Below, in pieces: positions 1 through 8,751 of a DNA stretch of 64,000 nucleotides. The translations under genes and the position numbers were made by a program. The DNA lies in assembly GCA_963751165.1 (NCBI GenBank), contig CAVVTP010000022.1, positions 62,001 through 126,000 of the forward strand. Reading direction: 5' to 3'. The notes under the pieces were generated by a model. The model was not told the DNA's origin, ran no database searches, and worked only from the letters and a program-made list of their open reading frames with translations. Every line of letters begins with the position of its first letter. Within the stretch, counting starts at the first letter, position 1. Origin of the DNA: Roseiarcus sp963751165. Lineage in GTDB: Bacteria > Pseudomonadota > Alphaproteobacteria > Rhizobiales > Beijerinckiaceae.

Positions 1-918
1 CGAGTCCGCCCACGTCGCCGGGTGGGCGTAGAAGGTCGGAATCTGCACTGCGCCCCAGTCGAAGAGTTGTCCCTTCTTGGCGAGGTCGACCATCGTCGGC
101 ACCTCCCAGACGCCGTTGATGTGCATCGCCGCCTTGCCGGAGGTGAAGAGGGCGATCGAGGCGGGATACTCGGTGTTCGAGGGCGTCCAGCCGCTCTTCA
201 CCCATTTCTGCATTTCCGCGATAACGGTCGTGGCCTTCTCGAGATTGTCGCCGTCGAGGAACTTGCCGTCTTTCAGGAAAGCGCCGTCCTCCTGGTTGAG
301 GAGAGTGTAGAAGATGCGCCACATCGTTGCGTTGTCGGCGGTCGGCACCGACACTCCGACGACCCCCTCGGCCTTCAGCTTGTCGAGCGCGGCGTCCCAA
401 TTCGCGACGCCATCCAATCCTTTGGGTTTGCCGTCGTCCCCGAGCAGTCCGACTTTCTTCAGCAGGGTCTTGTTGTAATAGAGAATGATCGAGTGGATAT
501 CCAACGGCACGGCATATTGCTTATCGTCATCCCCCTGCGCGGCCTTCCAGTTCGCGGGCCCGAAGTCGCTGGCCTTGATGCCGGCGGCAGCGAGTTCTTC
601 CGGTTTAAGCACGCTCAGCACCCCGGTCGAGATTCCGAGCGGAATCCGTAACTCGTGATACGTCATGACGTCGGGGCCTTGGCCGGTGGCCGTCGAGGTC
701 TGCACCTTGGTGTAGAAGGGGACGCCCCACTCGAGGGTGGTCGCGTCGATCTGCACCTTGCCTGCGTGCTCTTTGTTGAACTGATCGAGCATCGCCTTCA
801 TGCGAACGCCGTCGCCGCCGCTCAGAAAGTCCCACCAGACAATGGTCTCTGTCGCACGAGCGGCGCCAACCATCAGGGTGGCGCTGGCCAACGTCGCCAA
901 CACGACTTTGCGGATCAT
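1..918 (-). CDS. Extracellular sugar-binding protein of an ABC transporter (partial, 3' end off window)
   Basis: Reading from an ATG at 918 the frame stays open to the window edge (about 306 residues). The protein starts with a short basic and hydrophobic signal peptide ending around ATLMVGAARA-TE, then IVWWDFLSGGDG, DQFNKEH and TGQGPDVMTYH, which are typical of family 1 periplasmic solute-binding proteins that feed sugars to an ABC permease. The start is supported by a GGGAGGAA ribosome site five to six bases upstream. It is divergent from a GH51 arabinofuranosidase, so arabinose or arabino-oligosaccharides are the likely cargo; this is inferred from context, not from a binding-site signature. 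The permease and ATPase genes would lie to the left of the window. Family assignment is firm; substrate is not. Confidence 0.85.
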   Translation of the reverse strand, partial: MIRKVVLATLASATLMVGAARATETIVWWDFLSGGDGVRMKAMLDQFNKEHAGKVQIDATTLEWGVPFYTKVQTSTATGQGPDVMTYHELRIPLGISTGVLSVLKPEELAAAGIKASDFGPANWKAAQGDDDKQYAVPLDIHSIILYYNKTLLKKVGLLGDDGKPKGLDGVANWDAALDKLKAEGVVGVSVPTADNATMWRIFYTLLNQEDGAFLKDGKFLDGDNLEKATTVIAEMQKWVKSGWTPSNTEYPASIALFTSGKAAMHINGVWEVPTMVDLAKKGQLFDWGAVQIPTFYAHPATWADS

Positions 919-1449
919 GCGGATTTCCTCCCTTTGGGCCCGCGGCTTCCCCGTTTCGGGCGCGTTTCGCGGGATCGATGCGTTTCCGGAAAGCTTGGCC
1001 GACGATGGTAGCGGCGAAAAACAGAGGCGCCAAGCGCTTTCAATCCACAATCTGGATACTGCTTGCGCCGCAAATTCTTGGCCGATGGTCCTTCGAGCGC
1101 TTTGGACGTCGCCGATCTGCAGCGAAGGCACGAGGGTCGGGCGACCCTGTCGACGGAACGAACTCCAGTTGGGCCATAAAATTAATCTGCTGCGGTTCCG
1201 TGCATCGTCCTGCAGAACAGTTTGAAATATTAACCATTTGCCGTCGTGTGCTATGGCCCCAGAAGCAAGAGCTTCCCTTTTCTTTCCGCTCGATAGGGGT
1301 TCCGCGGCCTTCGATAGGGCAATCAACGGCCGCGCGGACCGCTCCAGAGACAGGACTTTCGATCGTTCGCGGCAAAAGCGTGCCGCTTGACCGGAAACGG
1401 CGGGCGGTCTCCTATACATCGAACAATTTGATATTGATGCGGAGGAGAC
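919..1449. promoter_or_regulatory. Divergent control region with a LacI-type half-palindrome
   Basis: This 531-bp gap separates the sugar-binding protein gene from the arabinofuranosidase gene and must hold both promoters. At 1032-1039 there is AAGCGCTT, a perfect palindrome with a central CG of the type bound by LacI/GalR-family repressors. A second, weaker copy of the AGCGCT core lies near 1096-1101. No regulator gene is in the window. A TTGACC at 1387 followed by TATACAT at 1413 resembles a promoter but the 20-bp spacing is poor. No coding sequence was found here. Confidence 0.35.
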
Positions 1450-2964
1450 ATGCGAGCTTCGGTCACCGCCCACCGGGACTACCGCATTGCGACGATCGAC
1501 GATCGGCTTTACGGCGCGTTTCTCGAACACCTCGGCCGCGCCATATACTCGGGCATTCACGAACCGGATCACCCGACCGCCGACGCCAACGGCATGCGGC
1601 GTGACGTGATCGATCTGGTGCGCGAGCTCAAGGTCCCGATCGTGCGCTATCCCGGCGGCAATTTCGTATCCGCCTACAATTGGGAAGACGGGATCGGCCC
1701 ACGGGAGAAGCGTCCAACCCGGCTCGACCTCGCCTGGCACACGTCCGAGTCGAATACGGTCGGCGTGCACGAATTCGCCCAGTGGTGCGACGCGGCCGGC
1801 ACGGAGATGATGCTCGCGATCAATCTCGGCTCACGCGGCCTCGACGAGGCGCGCAACCTAGTCGAATATGTCAACGGGCCGACCGGAAGCTATTGGGGCG
1901 ACCTGCGCAAAGCGAACGGTCGCGCCAAACCGTTCGGCGTCAAGCACTGGTGCCTCGGCAACGAGATGGACGGGCCGTGGCAGGTCGGCCACAAGACGCC
2001 GCACGAATATGGCCGCCTCGCCAACGAGGTGGCGAAGACGCTCAGGGCCTTCGACGGCTCACTCGAGCTGATCATCTGCGGGTCGTCGAACTCCGACATG
2101 AAGACCTACCCGGAATGGGAGCGAATCGTTCTCGAGCATGCCTACGAGGCGGTCGACCACATTTCGCTGCACATGTATTTCGCCAATCGGGCCAAGAACA
2201 CGGCCGAATATCTCGCGCTCAACGCCAAGCTCGACGCCTATATCGCCACGATCGCCTCGACCATCGATTTCGTCCGCGCCGTCAGGCGCAGCCGCAAGAA
2301 GGTGACCATCTCCTTCGACGAATGGAACGTCTGGTATCACTCGAACGCCCAGGACCGCGAAATTCTGGCCGGCGCCAAGGGCTGGCCGCATGCGCCGAGG
2401 CTGCTCGAGGATGCCTACAACTTCGAGGATGCGCTCCAGGTCGCCTGCATCCTCAACACCTTCATCCGCCGATCCGACGTCGTGCGGATCGCCTGCATCG
2501 CGCAACTCGTGAACGTCATTGCCCCGATCATGACCGAGCCGAAGGGGGCGGCCTGGCGCCAGACTATCTACTACCCGTACTATTTCGCTTCCGTCTACGG
2601 ACGGGGAAACGCCTTGCAGCTCGGCGTCAGTTCCCCCGGCTATGACGCCGAGGTCGCCGACAATGTGCCCTATCTCGACATTTCGGCCATCCACGACGAG
2701 GAGCGGCGGACTCTGACCTTCTTCGCCGTGAACCGGCACGGCGGCGAGAGCATCGATCTCGACGTTAGTCTGCAGGGTTTTGGCGCGGCGGCGATCGCAG
2801 ACCATCAGGTGATGGCGGGCATGGACCTCGAGGCCGTCAACACTCTGAAAGCTCCCTTGACCGTCGCGCCCAAAAAAGGGGCGCACGCCGCGGTCGCAGA
2901 CCGCGTCTTGACGGCGAGACTCTCCCCCTATTCCTACCAGATGATTCTCTTGAGCCTGACGTAG
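1450..2964 (+). CDS. abfA: Alpha-L-arabinofuranosidase, glycoside hydrolase family 51
   Basis: The 504-residue product matches intracellular GH51 arabinofuranosidases in length and layout: an N-terminal TIM barrel and a C-terminal beta domain. The catalytic acid/base is Glu172 in WCLGNEMDGPW and the nucleophile is Glu291 in SFDEWNVWYH; both motifs are intact. RYPGGNFVS near residue 65 is another family signature. The enzyme removes terminal alpha-L-arabinofuranosyl residues from arabino-oligosaccharides in the cytoplasm; no signal peptide is present. A GGAGGA site sits just before the ATG. The divergent sugar-binding protein suggests a small arabinose-polymer utilisation locus. The frame is intact. 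Confidence 0.93.
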   Translation: MRASVTAHRDYRIATIDDRLYGAFLEHLGRAIYSGIHEPDHPTADANGMRRDVIDLVRELKVPIVRYPGGNFVSAYNWEDGIGPREKRPTRLDLAWHTSESNTVGVHEFAQWCDAAGTEMMLAINLGSRGLDEARNLVEYVNGPTGSYWGDLRKANGRAKPFGVKHWCLGNEMDGPWQVGHKTPHEYGRLANEVAKTLRAFDGSLELIICGSSNSDMKTYPEWERIVLEHAYEAVDHISLHMYFANRAKNTAEYLALNAKLDAYIATIASTIDFVRAVRRSRKKVTISFDEWNVWYHSNAQDREILAGAKGWPHAPRLLEDAYNFEDALQVACILNTFIRRSDVVRIACIAQLVNVIAPIMTEPKGAAWRQTIYYPYYFASVYGRGNALQLGVSSPGYDAEVADNVPYLDISAIHDEERRTLTFFAVNRHGGESIDLDVSLQGFGAAAIADHQVMAGMDLEAVNTLKAPLTVAPKKGAHAAVADRVLTARLSPYSYQMILLSLT

Positions 2965-2991
2965 CCTCTAGAAACCCATTCCCCGCGAGCT

Positions 2992-3573
2992 TCACGTACG
3001 GAGCGCGCGCCAAAGGGTCAAATCGACGCCATGCTCTAGGTCGAGCGGGATTTTCTTGATGACGCTCAAGCCGGCTCCGGACAGGACTGCTTCAGCCGAC
3101 AAGCCCGTTTCGCAGGCGGAAAAGACTGCCCGGCCTCCCGGCAGCTTCACGCCATGCGCGCGCGACAAATGAAATCCGTCGAAGCCGATATCAAGGAACA
3201 GATCGAACACCCCCTGGCCGCCCGGCGCCGCCACCGAGCCGCCGAGCGGCAGCACCCGTTTTGCGACCTCCGCCCAGTTCACGCGCGCCGGGTTCCACCA
3301 CCAGCCGTCGGCGCGCCGCTCGAGCCCGGCCGAGCCGCTCGAGATCACAAGACGCAGGTCGCCCCTGACGTTCGGCTCGAAGTCGTGGCTGCGATGGCCG
3401 AAAACGATCAGGTCCGAGCGGGCAAGCGCCCGCTGGTAATAGTCCCAGTCCGCTTCATTGCGGAGGGACTCGGGAACGAGCCCGTCCGCGTCGGCGATCA
3501 TGTTGTCATCCGAGACGATGGCGTAACCGTCGATCTCGATCGGGCGGCTTCTCGGCTCCATCTGACTGCTCAT
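2992..3573 (-). CDS. Dihydrofolate reductase-like / RibD C-terminal-like protein
   Basis: The 193-residue product has the look of the DHFR/RibD reductase superfamily: SDDNMIADADGLVPESLRN near the start, YYQRALARSDLIVFGHRSH (the strand-helix-loop seen in RibD-like reductases), and a C-terminal VIKKIPL strand. The reaction cannot be deduced; members of this branch are usually annotated only as dihydrofolate reductase family and act on pterin or pyrimidine-like substrates with NAD(P)H. It is convergent with the arabinofuranosidase gene (27-bp gap) and lies 21 bp downstream of the phosphoesterase gene on the same strand, so the two may be co-transcribed. There is no signal peptide. Confidence 0.6.
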   Translation of the reverse strand: MSSQMEPRSRPIEIDGYAIVSDDNMIADADGLVPESLRNEADWDYYQRALARSDLIVFGHRSHDFEPNVRGDLRLVISSGSAGLERRADGWWWNPARVNWAEVAKRVLPLGGSVAAPGGQGVFDLFLDIGFDGFHLSRAHGVKLPGGRAVFSACETGLSAEAVLSGAGLSVIKKIPLDLEHGVDLTLWRALRT

Positions 3574-3594
3574 GGTGCGTGCCCCAGTGTTCCT

Positions 3595-5829
3595 TCATTG
3601 CGCCCACCGGCCCCCTCGTCGGCGCGAAGGACGTTGAACGCCGAACGGCCCCGACCTGCAAGACGTTGCCCGGGGTCTGAAGGGCGCCAAGGTTTGTCTC
3701 GTGTCGCGTGTTGCAGTCAATTGTACTGCGGGAGCGTCACGGGCAGCGTATTGAGTTCCTTCGGGGATCACGTTCGGGATGTTCTGCCGAACGTTCTCCG
3801 GCGTCACTCCGATCGCGGCGCAGCCCTTGCCGCCATAGTGCGGGAAGGTCTCCACGACGTCGCTCGGGATCGTTGCGAGCGAGGCCGGCAGCGGCGGCAA
3901 GGCGCCCGTCACCCGCGCCTTGTCGAAGCCGGACAGCAGGCTGTCGGTCTCGGCTGAGGGCGTGTCGCGCGGCCCGAGATATTTCTGCTCGAAGCCCCCG
4001 GGCGCGAAGGCGTTGAAGGCCGGCGAGTCGCCGTCGGCCAGCGCCTGCTTCTCTTCCGGCAGGCTCGAGAGCGCGGGCAGGCCGAAGAGCGGGTTGATCG
4101 TTTCGATGACGGCGTTGTGGTCCCCCTCGGCATGCGACACCGCATGCGCTCGGGCATAGGGCGAAATGAGGATCAGGGGGATCCGGATTCCACGCGCGAG
4201 CGGCAGGCCGTCGGGACCGTAGCTCAGGATCCGCGGCGGGACGTGATCGTAGAGTCCGTCGGACTCGTCATAGGTGATGATGATCGCGCTGTGCTCCCAT
4301 ATCGCCCTGTTGGCAGCGATCGCGTTGATGACGCGGGCGGCCATCGCCTCGGAAAGCTGGCTGTCGGAATAGCTCGGATGGTCGTCGTCGCCGGATTTCG
4401 TGCGGGTGATTGTGTCGCGTTCGGCCCTGGTCAGCCCCTTCGGGTCCGGATAGTTGGGGTTCTGGATGACTGCCGTCTGCCTCGGGTATTTGAGGTTGTA
4501 GTAGCCGCCGCGGACATAGAAGACGCCGCCGGTCGTCGGCAGCGCGCCGTTCGCGATGTCGGTGAAGAAGTCGCCTTCGCCCTTGAGGTTGGTCTGCTCG
4601 ACCGGATTGTTGGAGATGTAACCGAAATATTGCGGGCCGTTGTGATGGCTCACATATCCGATATGCGAGGCGACGCCGGTCGTGTCGGTCGGCTCGAGGT
4701 CGTAGCCATTCTGGTACCAGCGCCACGGGACGGGCTCGCCGCCGAGCTTGGCGATGAACGGGATGTCCTTCTTCACGTCGGCGAGATCGAACGCCGGATT
4801 GCGGTCCTGACTGGCGAACCAGTCGATCCAGCCGGCCATCATCGTCAGCGGGAGCGATGCGAAAGTGAGGTTTGACGCGATGTTGCCGGGATCCCAGATT
4901 TCGTTCTTGTTCGTCGAGGTCGGCTCGCGGGCGATCGACGTGCTGTCGAACTCCGACCCCCACCATGGCTGCGGATCGTTGACGAGCGGCGGGCCCTCGG
5001 TGGTGGCGACGCCGGAATAGGACTTGCCCTTGATCGTGCCGGTGATGACGCCGGTGGTTCCGGTGTCGGTCGAGTTGAACGGACCCGCCGGATGCTTCAC
5101 CCACTGGGTCTCGCCGGACTGCCCAGCGAGCATCGCGATTGCGTTCGGGGTGGAAGGCGTGTCTTCGGTGGCGAAAATATTGTCGAAGATCGTGAACCGG
5201 CTCGCATAGCGCCAGAAGAAGGGGATCGTGTCGCAATCGATATGCGCCATCACCAGGCGGGCGAACTGCGTGCCCTGCTTCTCGCCCTTCTCGCCGCCGG
5301 AGCGCGCGTAGAGGCGCCATTCGTCTTCGGCGAACTTGTCCATTTTCGCCAGGCCGTCCTTCGCGTCGATCTTGGCGGCGAGGCCTTTATGGGAATGGTC
5401 GGTCGAGTCCTTGAACGAGCCGTTCTGGGCCGGGCCGACGAGGAAGGGCTGGACCGTGACCGTCTTGCCGGTCACCGTGTCCAGATAGCTTTGCGTGAAG
5501 CCCGGCGTGTCGGCGGCCGCGCGCGGAGCTGTTCCGTCGGAATAAAGGCCATTTGCGCCGGGGAAGGTTCCATATTCGTGGTCGAAGGAACGGTTCTCGT
5601 TGAAGATCACGAAGACGTATTTGATTTTGCTCCTGAGCGCCGCGATCTCGTCCGCCGACCATTCCGGGCTGCTCCACCGAAGGTCCGAGTCGCCGACGAA
5701 ATAGGGCTGAACGTCGGCGGTTGGATCCGGCTGCGTCGTAACCAGCGGACGGCGGTCGGCGGCCAGGGCTACGCCGATGAGGCTCGCGGTCGCGACGAGG
5801 GCCGCGGCGCCGCGAAGGACCGACTTCAT
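3595..5829 (-). CDS. Secreted phosphoesterase (phospholipase C / acid phosphatase AcpA family)
   Basis: The predicted product is 744 residues from the ATG at 5829, chosen because MKSVLRGAAALVATASL through ALA-AD forms a clear signal peptide; an upstream extension to 6012 lacks one. The phosphoesterase family (Pfam PF04185) motifs are all present: ENRSFDHEYGTFPGANGL at the start of the mature protein, FATEDTPSTPNA in the middle, TYDESDGLYDHVPP toward the C-terminus, and EGDHNAVIETINPLFGLPAL. These hold the metal ligands and nucleophile of AcpA and bacterial phospholipase C. The enzyme probably acts in the periplasm or outside the cell on phosphomonoesters or phospholipids; which one cannot be told. 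No good ribosome site is visible at the chosen start, so the start is moderately certain. Confidence 0.85.
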   Translation of the reverse strand: MKSVLRGAAALVATASLIGVALAADRRPLVTTQPDPTADVQPYFVGDSDLRWSSPEWSADEIAALRSKIKYVFVIFNENRSFDHEYGTFPGANGLYSDGTAPRAAADTPGFTQSYLDTVTGKTVTVQPFLVGPAQNGSFKDSTDHSHKGLAAKIDAKDGLAKMDKFAEDEWRLYARSGGEKGEKQGTQFARLVMAHIDCDTIPFFWRYASRFTIFDNIFATEDTPSTPNAIAMLAGQSGETQWVKHPAGPFNSTDTGTTGVITGTIKGKSYSGVATTEGPPLVNDPQPWWGSEFDSTSIAREPTSTNKNEIWDPGNIASNLTFASLPLTMMAGWIDWFASQDRNPAFDLADVKKDIPFIAKLGGEPVPWRWYQNGYDLEPTDTTGVASHIGYVSHHNGPQYFGYISNNPVEQTNLKGEGDFFTDIANGALPTTGGVFYVRGGYYNLKYPRQTAVIQNPNYPDPKGLTRAERDTITRTKSGDDDHPSYSDSQLSEAMAARVINAIAANRAIWEHSAIIITYDESDGLYDHVPPRILSYGPDGLPLARGIRIPLILISPYARAHAVSHAEGDHNAVIETINPLFGLPALSSLPEEKQALADGDSPAFNAFAPGGFEQKYLGPRDTPSAETDSLLSGFDKARVTGALPPLPASLATIPSDVVETFPHYGGKGCAAIGVTPENVRQNIPNVIPEGTQYAARDAPAVQLTATRDTRQTLAPFRPRATSCRSGPFGVQRPSRRRGGRWAQ

Positions 5830-6008
5830 GCGATCGCACCAAAATCCAAAACGTCTTGCGGCGCGAGGCTTACCGAGGAATGCTGTTACAGTCGAGGCTT
5901 CGTGACCCGCACACCCCTTTCCCAGCTGGCTGGGGCTCAAGTTAGGTAGTCGCGCGCAAAAAGCCTCGGCGATGGGGCTTAAAGGATCTTCGAGGCGTTC
6001 CGGGTGTC

Positions 6009-6280
6009 TCACAAAGCTTCGGCCTGTTGCAGAACGGCGTTGCGGGATTTCAGCGGCAACGCCTCCGGAGTGAGCGCAGACACCGGCACGCCGAGCATCG
6101 TTTCGGCTTCGCGTTTGAGAGCGGCGAGTGCGAAGTAGCCGGTCGTCTCCGCAGGATCAACCAGCAGATCAAGATCGCTTTGATCGGTGTCTGCCCCATG
6201 CAAAACTGACCCGAACACGCGCGGGCGCGAGAGGCCAGGACGACCAGCAAGCTTCCTTCATCGCGATGGGCGGCCGTCAC
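6009..6280 (-). pseudogene. Frameshifted MNT-type nucleotidyltransferase domain protein
   Basis: The last 69 residues carry the nucleotidyltransferase signature GSVLHGADTDQSDLDLLVD, with the GS and paired aspartates of the minimal NTase (MNT) fold found in MNT/HEPN modules. The expected upstream helix, TAAHRDE, is encoded in another frame, and reading the motif frame upstream gives GLSRPRVFG before a TGA stop near 6255-6260. A one-base shift around 6235-6255 therefore breaks a gene that would otherwise be about 95 residues. No HEPN partner is adjacent. It may be a genuine decayed gene or a sequencing indel, given how common such shifts are in this window. Confidence 0.7.
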
Positions 6281-6574
6281 AATTCTTGAATTACGCACTT
6301 CGAAAAGAGACCTCGCCGTCTCGTGCTGATGAGGATTTCAGGCGCAGAGTGTTGGATATGGGCAGCCGTTACAGGAGGCCGTGATCCCCCGGCCTTGAGA
6401 TAACGCTTCTGTTCCTCTGAGAGACCGCGCTCGCCTTGGTATCCAGGTCCTGGGGTCGCGATCCGGTCGCCCGCCGCCGCGACTTCTCGCGCAAGGTTCT
6501 GATCTCGGCGACGCGCACCCGTCTTCTCCATCGGGAGCGCCCGCGCCGCGCGACCGGGGCCATTAACCACTTAG
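6281..6574. other. Region without a recognised gene
   Basis: Nothing here could be assigned to a family. The minus strand holds a 97-residue frame (6277-6570) with a plausible stretch, MEKTGARRRDQNL to GLSEEQKRYLKAGG, beginning directly beside the SOS box at 6575-6589. It has no recognised domain and its start and end are not supported by a ribosome site. It may be a small SOS-regulated gene or chance coding potential. Confidence 0.25.
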
Positions 6575-6589
6575 GAACATTAAGAGAAC
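6575..6589. promoter_or_regulatory. Candidate alphaproteobacterial LexA (SOS) box
   Basis: GAAC at 6575-6578 and GAAC at 6586-6589 are separated by exactly seven bases (ATTAAGA). This is the direct repeat GTTC-N7-GTTC, read on the other strand, known as the LexA operator of Hyphomicrobiales and related alphaproteobacteria. Downstream on the plus strand, TTGCAC at 6596-6601 and a CTATCC -10-like element after 17 bp form a possible promoter. Both elements end just before the IS insertion point at 6631. Either the minus-strand frame ending near 6277 or a plus-strand gene now displaced beyond 8750 could be the regulated gene. Confidence 0.6.
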
Positions 6590-6631
6590 GTTTTCTTGCA
6601 CGCCGACATGTATTCGTGCTATCCAATGAAC

Positions 6632-7699
6632 TTGCCTATGGTTAACGCAGGCAGCTAAATGTAGGGTGGTACGCGCCGGAATAAAGTCGGCATAGGTGGC
6701 GCCTACACCGCCGCGATGCCGAGAAGCGAGCGAAACGCGTTGAACGGGTAGAAACGCCTGTTGAAGCGGACGTGAATTCATTGAGGTAGGCTTGGAGATG
6801 CTTCGCGCTTACGCCGTGGTGGATGCCGTTGAGCCAAGTCTTCAAATTGGCGAACACGAGGTGGATCATCGGCATGAACTGTTCGGCAATTTCGGGGTGC
6901 CGCTTTCGGCAATTGCATGGTGGTCGTAGCCCCGCTTGCGTAAACTGGCATAGCCGCTCCAATCGTCGGTGACGATCAGAGAGCCTGCCATGACGGCATT
7001 CTCGACAAAGCCACACAAGGAATGGCGCTGCGGTCCGCGGCGATGGCCAATCGCACTCGACCGGCATAGCGGCCATCCTTCCGCTTGTCTTGCGCCGTGC
7101 TGGCTTTCGGTGGCGCACCTCGACAGCGGCGGCTACCAGCGTTTTGTGGTGGATGCCCCGGCCTTCGCCGCGCGTCCTTCCGCCGACCCACGTCTCATCG
7201 ACCTCGACATGCTCTTTCGGCGACCGCCGATACGGTCCTGGTCCGGCCGCACCATGCCCGCGCGCAGTTTGTGCAGGATGCCGAAGGCGGTTTCATAGCG
7301 TGTCAGCCCAAGTTGCCGCTGAAACTGCACCGCCGACATCCCCGGCGTCTGGCTGGCGACGAGGTACGCGGCCGAGAACCAGACGCTGAGCGGCGTATGA
7401 CTGCGTTCCATGGCCGTGCCGACCAGGAGGCCGGCTTGGCGGCGACACGCACGGCACTCCAAAACGCCGGGCCGGGTGACATGCGGAAGGGCTCGGCGAT
7501 CTGGCGCAATGCGGCAGACAAAGCCGTCAGGCCAACGGGCCGCCCAAGATAGGCAGCACATGCCGCGTCATCGGGAAACAGCCGCTGAAACTCAGGGAGC
7601 GACTGGGGAAAAGCTAGATCGTCGCGCTGGTGAATGTCCATGGCCGCCATGACGGCCGACGCTAGCCCTAGTGGGGCGTGCGTCAACCGGATAGGCAAG
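6632..7699 (-). mobile_element. IS1595-family insertion sequence, copy 1 (damaged)
   Basis: This 1,068-bp element is bounded by imperfect inverted repeats of about 20 bp: the right end reads CTTGCCTATCCGGTTGACGC on the minus strand and the left end starts TTGCCTATGGTTAACGC. The 8-mer CAATGAAC lies directly outside both ends (6624-6631 and 7700-7707), which fits the 8-bp target duplication of the IS1595 family. The transposase on the minus strand is broken into several frames. A near-identical second copy follows immediately. Confidence 0.85.
6655..7641 (-). pseudogene. IS1595-family transposase, multiply frameshifted (copy 1)
   Basis: Pieces of one transposase can be followed across all three minus-strand frames: MDIHQRDDLAFPQSLPEFQ at the start, then CRACRRQAGLLVGTAMERS (end of the zinc-ribbon), VASQTPGMSAVQFQRQLGL, TKRW/VEVRHRKP near the first catalytic Asp, NAVMAGSLIVTDDWSGYAS and FYPFNAFRSLLGIAG at the C-terminus. 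These are hallmarks of IS1595 DDE-type transposases that use a DDN(K/E) active site. Comparison with copy 2 shows single-base gaps about every 50-100 bp, for example GCGGACGTG here against GCGGAACGTG there. That pattern looks more like base-calling error than ordinary decay. Confidence 0.85.
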
Positions 7700-7707
7700 C
7701 AATGAAC

Positions 7708-8743
7708 CTTGCCTATCCGGTTAACGCAAGCACCCGCTAAATGTAGGGTGCGTCACGCGCCGGAATAAAGGTGGCATAGGTCGGCGCCTCAACACCGCCC
7801 GCGATGCCGAGAAGCGAGCGAAACGCGTTGAACGGGTAGAAACGCCTGTTGAAGCGGAACGTGAATTCATTGAGGTAGGCTTGGAGATGCTTCGCGCTTA
7901 CGCCGTGGTGGATGCCGTTGAGCTAAGTCTTCAAATTGGCGAACACGAGGTGGATCATCGGCATGAACTGTTCGGCAATTTCGGGGTCGCCGCTTTCGGC
8001 AATTGCATGGTGGTCGTAGCCCCGCTTGCGTAAACTGGCATAGCCGCTCCAATCGTCGGTGACGATCAGAGAGCCTGCCATGACGGCATTCTCGACAAAG
8101 CCACACAAGGAATGGCGCTGCGGTCAGCGGCGATGGCCAATCGCACTCGACCGGCATAGCGGCCATCCTTCCGCTTGTCTTGCGCCGTGCTCGGCTTTCG
8201 GTGGCGCACCTCGACAGCGGCGGCTACCAGCGTTTTGTGGTGGATGCCCCGGCCTTCGCCGCGCGTCCTTCCGCCGACCCACGTCTCATCGACCTCGACA
8301 TGCTCTTTCGGCCGACCGCCGATACGGTCCTGGTCCGCCGCACCATGCCCGCGCGCAGTTTGTGCAGGATGCCGAAGGCGGTTTCATAGCGTGTCAGCCC
8401 AAGTTGCCGCTGAAACTGCACCGCCGACATCCCCGGCGTCTGGCTGGCGACGAGGTACGCGGCCCAGAACCAGACGCTGAGCGGCGTATGACTGCGTTCC
8501 ATGGCCGTGCCGACCAGGAGCGGCTTGGCGGCGACACGCACGGCACTCCAAAACGCCGGGCCGGGTGACAATGCGGAAGGGCTCGGCGATCTGGCCGCAA
8601 TGCTGGCAGACAAAGCGTCAGGCCAACGGGCCCGCCCAAGATAGGCAGCACATGCGCGTATCGGAAAAGCGCGAAATAGGGAGGAGGGGAAAAGAGATGT
8701 GGGGTGAATGATGGGATGAGGGAGAGTAGTGGGGGTAAGAAAA
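7708..8743 (-). mobile_element. IS1595-family insertion sequence, copy 2 (damaged, right end corrupted)
   Basis: Copy 2 begins with a full inverted repeat, CTTGCCTATCCGGTTAACGC, right after the CAATGAAC that ends copy 1, and runs in the same orientation. It is collinear with copy 1 until about 8640. From there to about 8743 it turns into purine-rich sequence (GGGAGGAGGGGAAAAGAGA and similar) that keeps only traces of the expected transposase 5' end and lacks the right inverted repeat. AATGAAC at 8744-8750 follows, matching the target duplication once more. This can be a tandem insertion with a decayed end or a badly assembled second reading of one element. Confidence 0.75.
7737..8690 (-). pseudogene. 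IS1595-family transposase, multiply frameshifted (copy 2)
   Basis: The same transposase as in copy 1, with a different set of indels. Minus-strand pieces include MCGFVENAVMAGSLIVTDD, KRGYDHHAIAESGDPEIAEQ, FMPMIHLVFANLKT and MSAVQFQRQLGLTRYETAF. The N-terminal DDLAFPQSLPEFQ segment and the start codon are lost in the corrupted stretch after 8640. In-frame stop TAG replaces the Trp expected at NLKTWLNG (FANLKT then stop at about 7923). Neither copy encodes an uninterrupted transposase, but the two together define the protein almost completely. Confidence 0.8.
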
Positions 8744-8751
8744 AATGAACA

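Noticed and set aside
1387..1419. TTGACC...TATACAT as a strong promoter for abfA
   Set aside because: The spacer is 20 bp, too long for a typical sigma-70 promoter; kept only as a weak possibility.
6632..8743. The tandem IS pair as a CRISPR-like or regulatory repeat array
   Set aside because: The repeat unit is a complete IS1595-type transposase with its own inverted ends, and there are only two copies.
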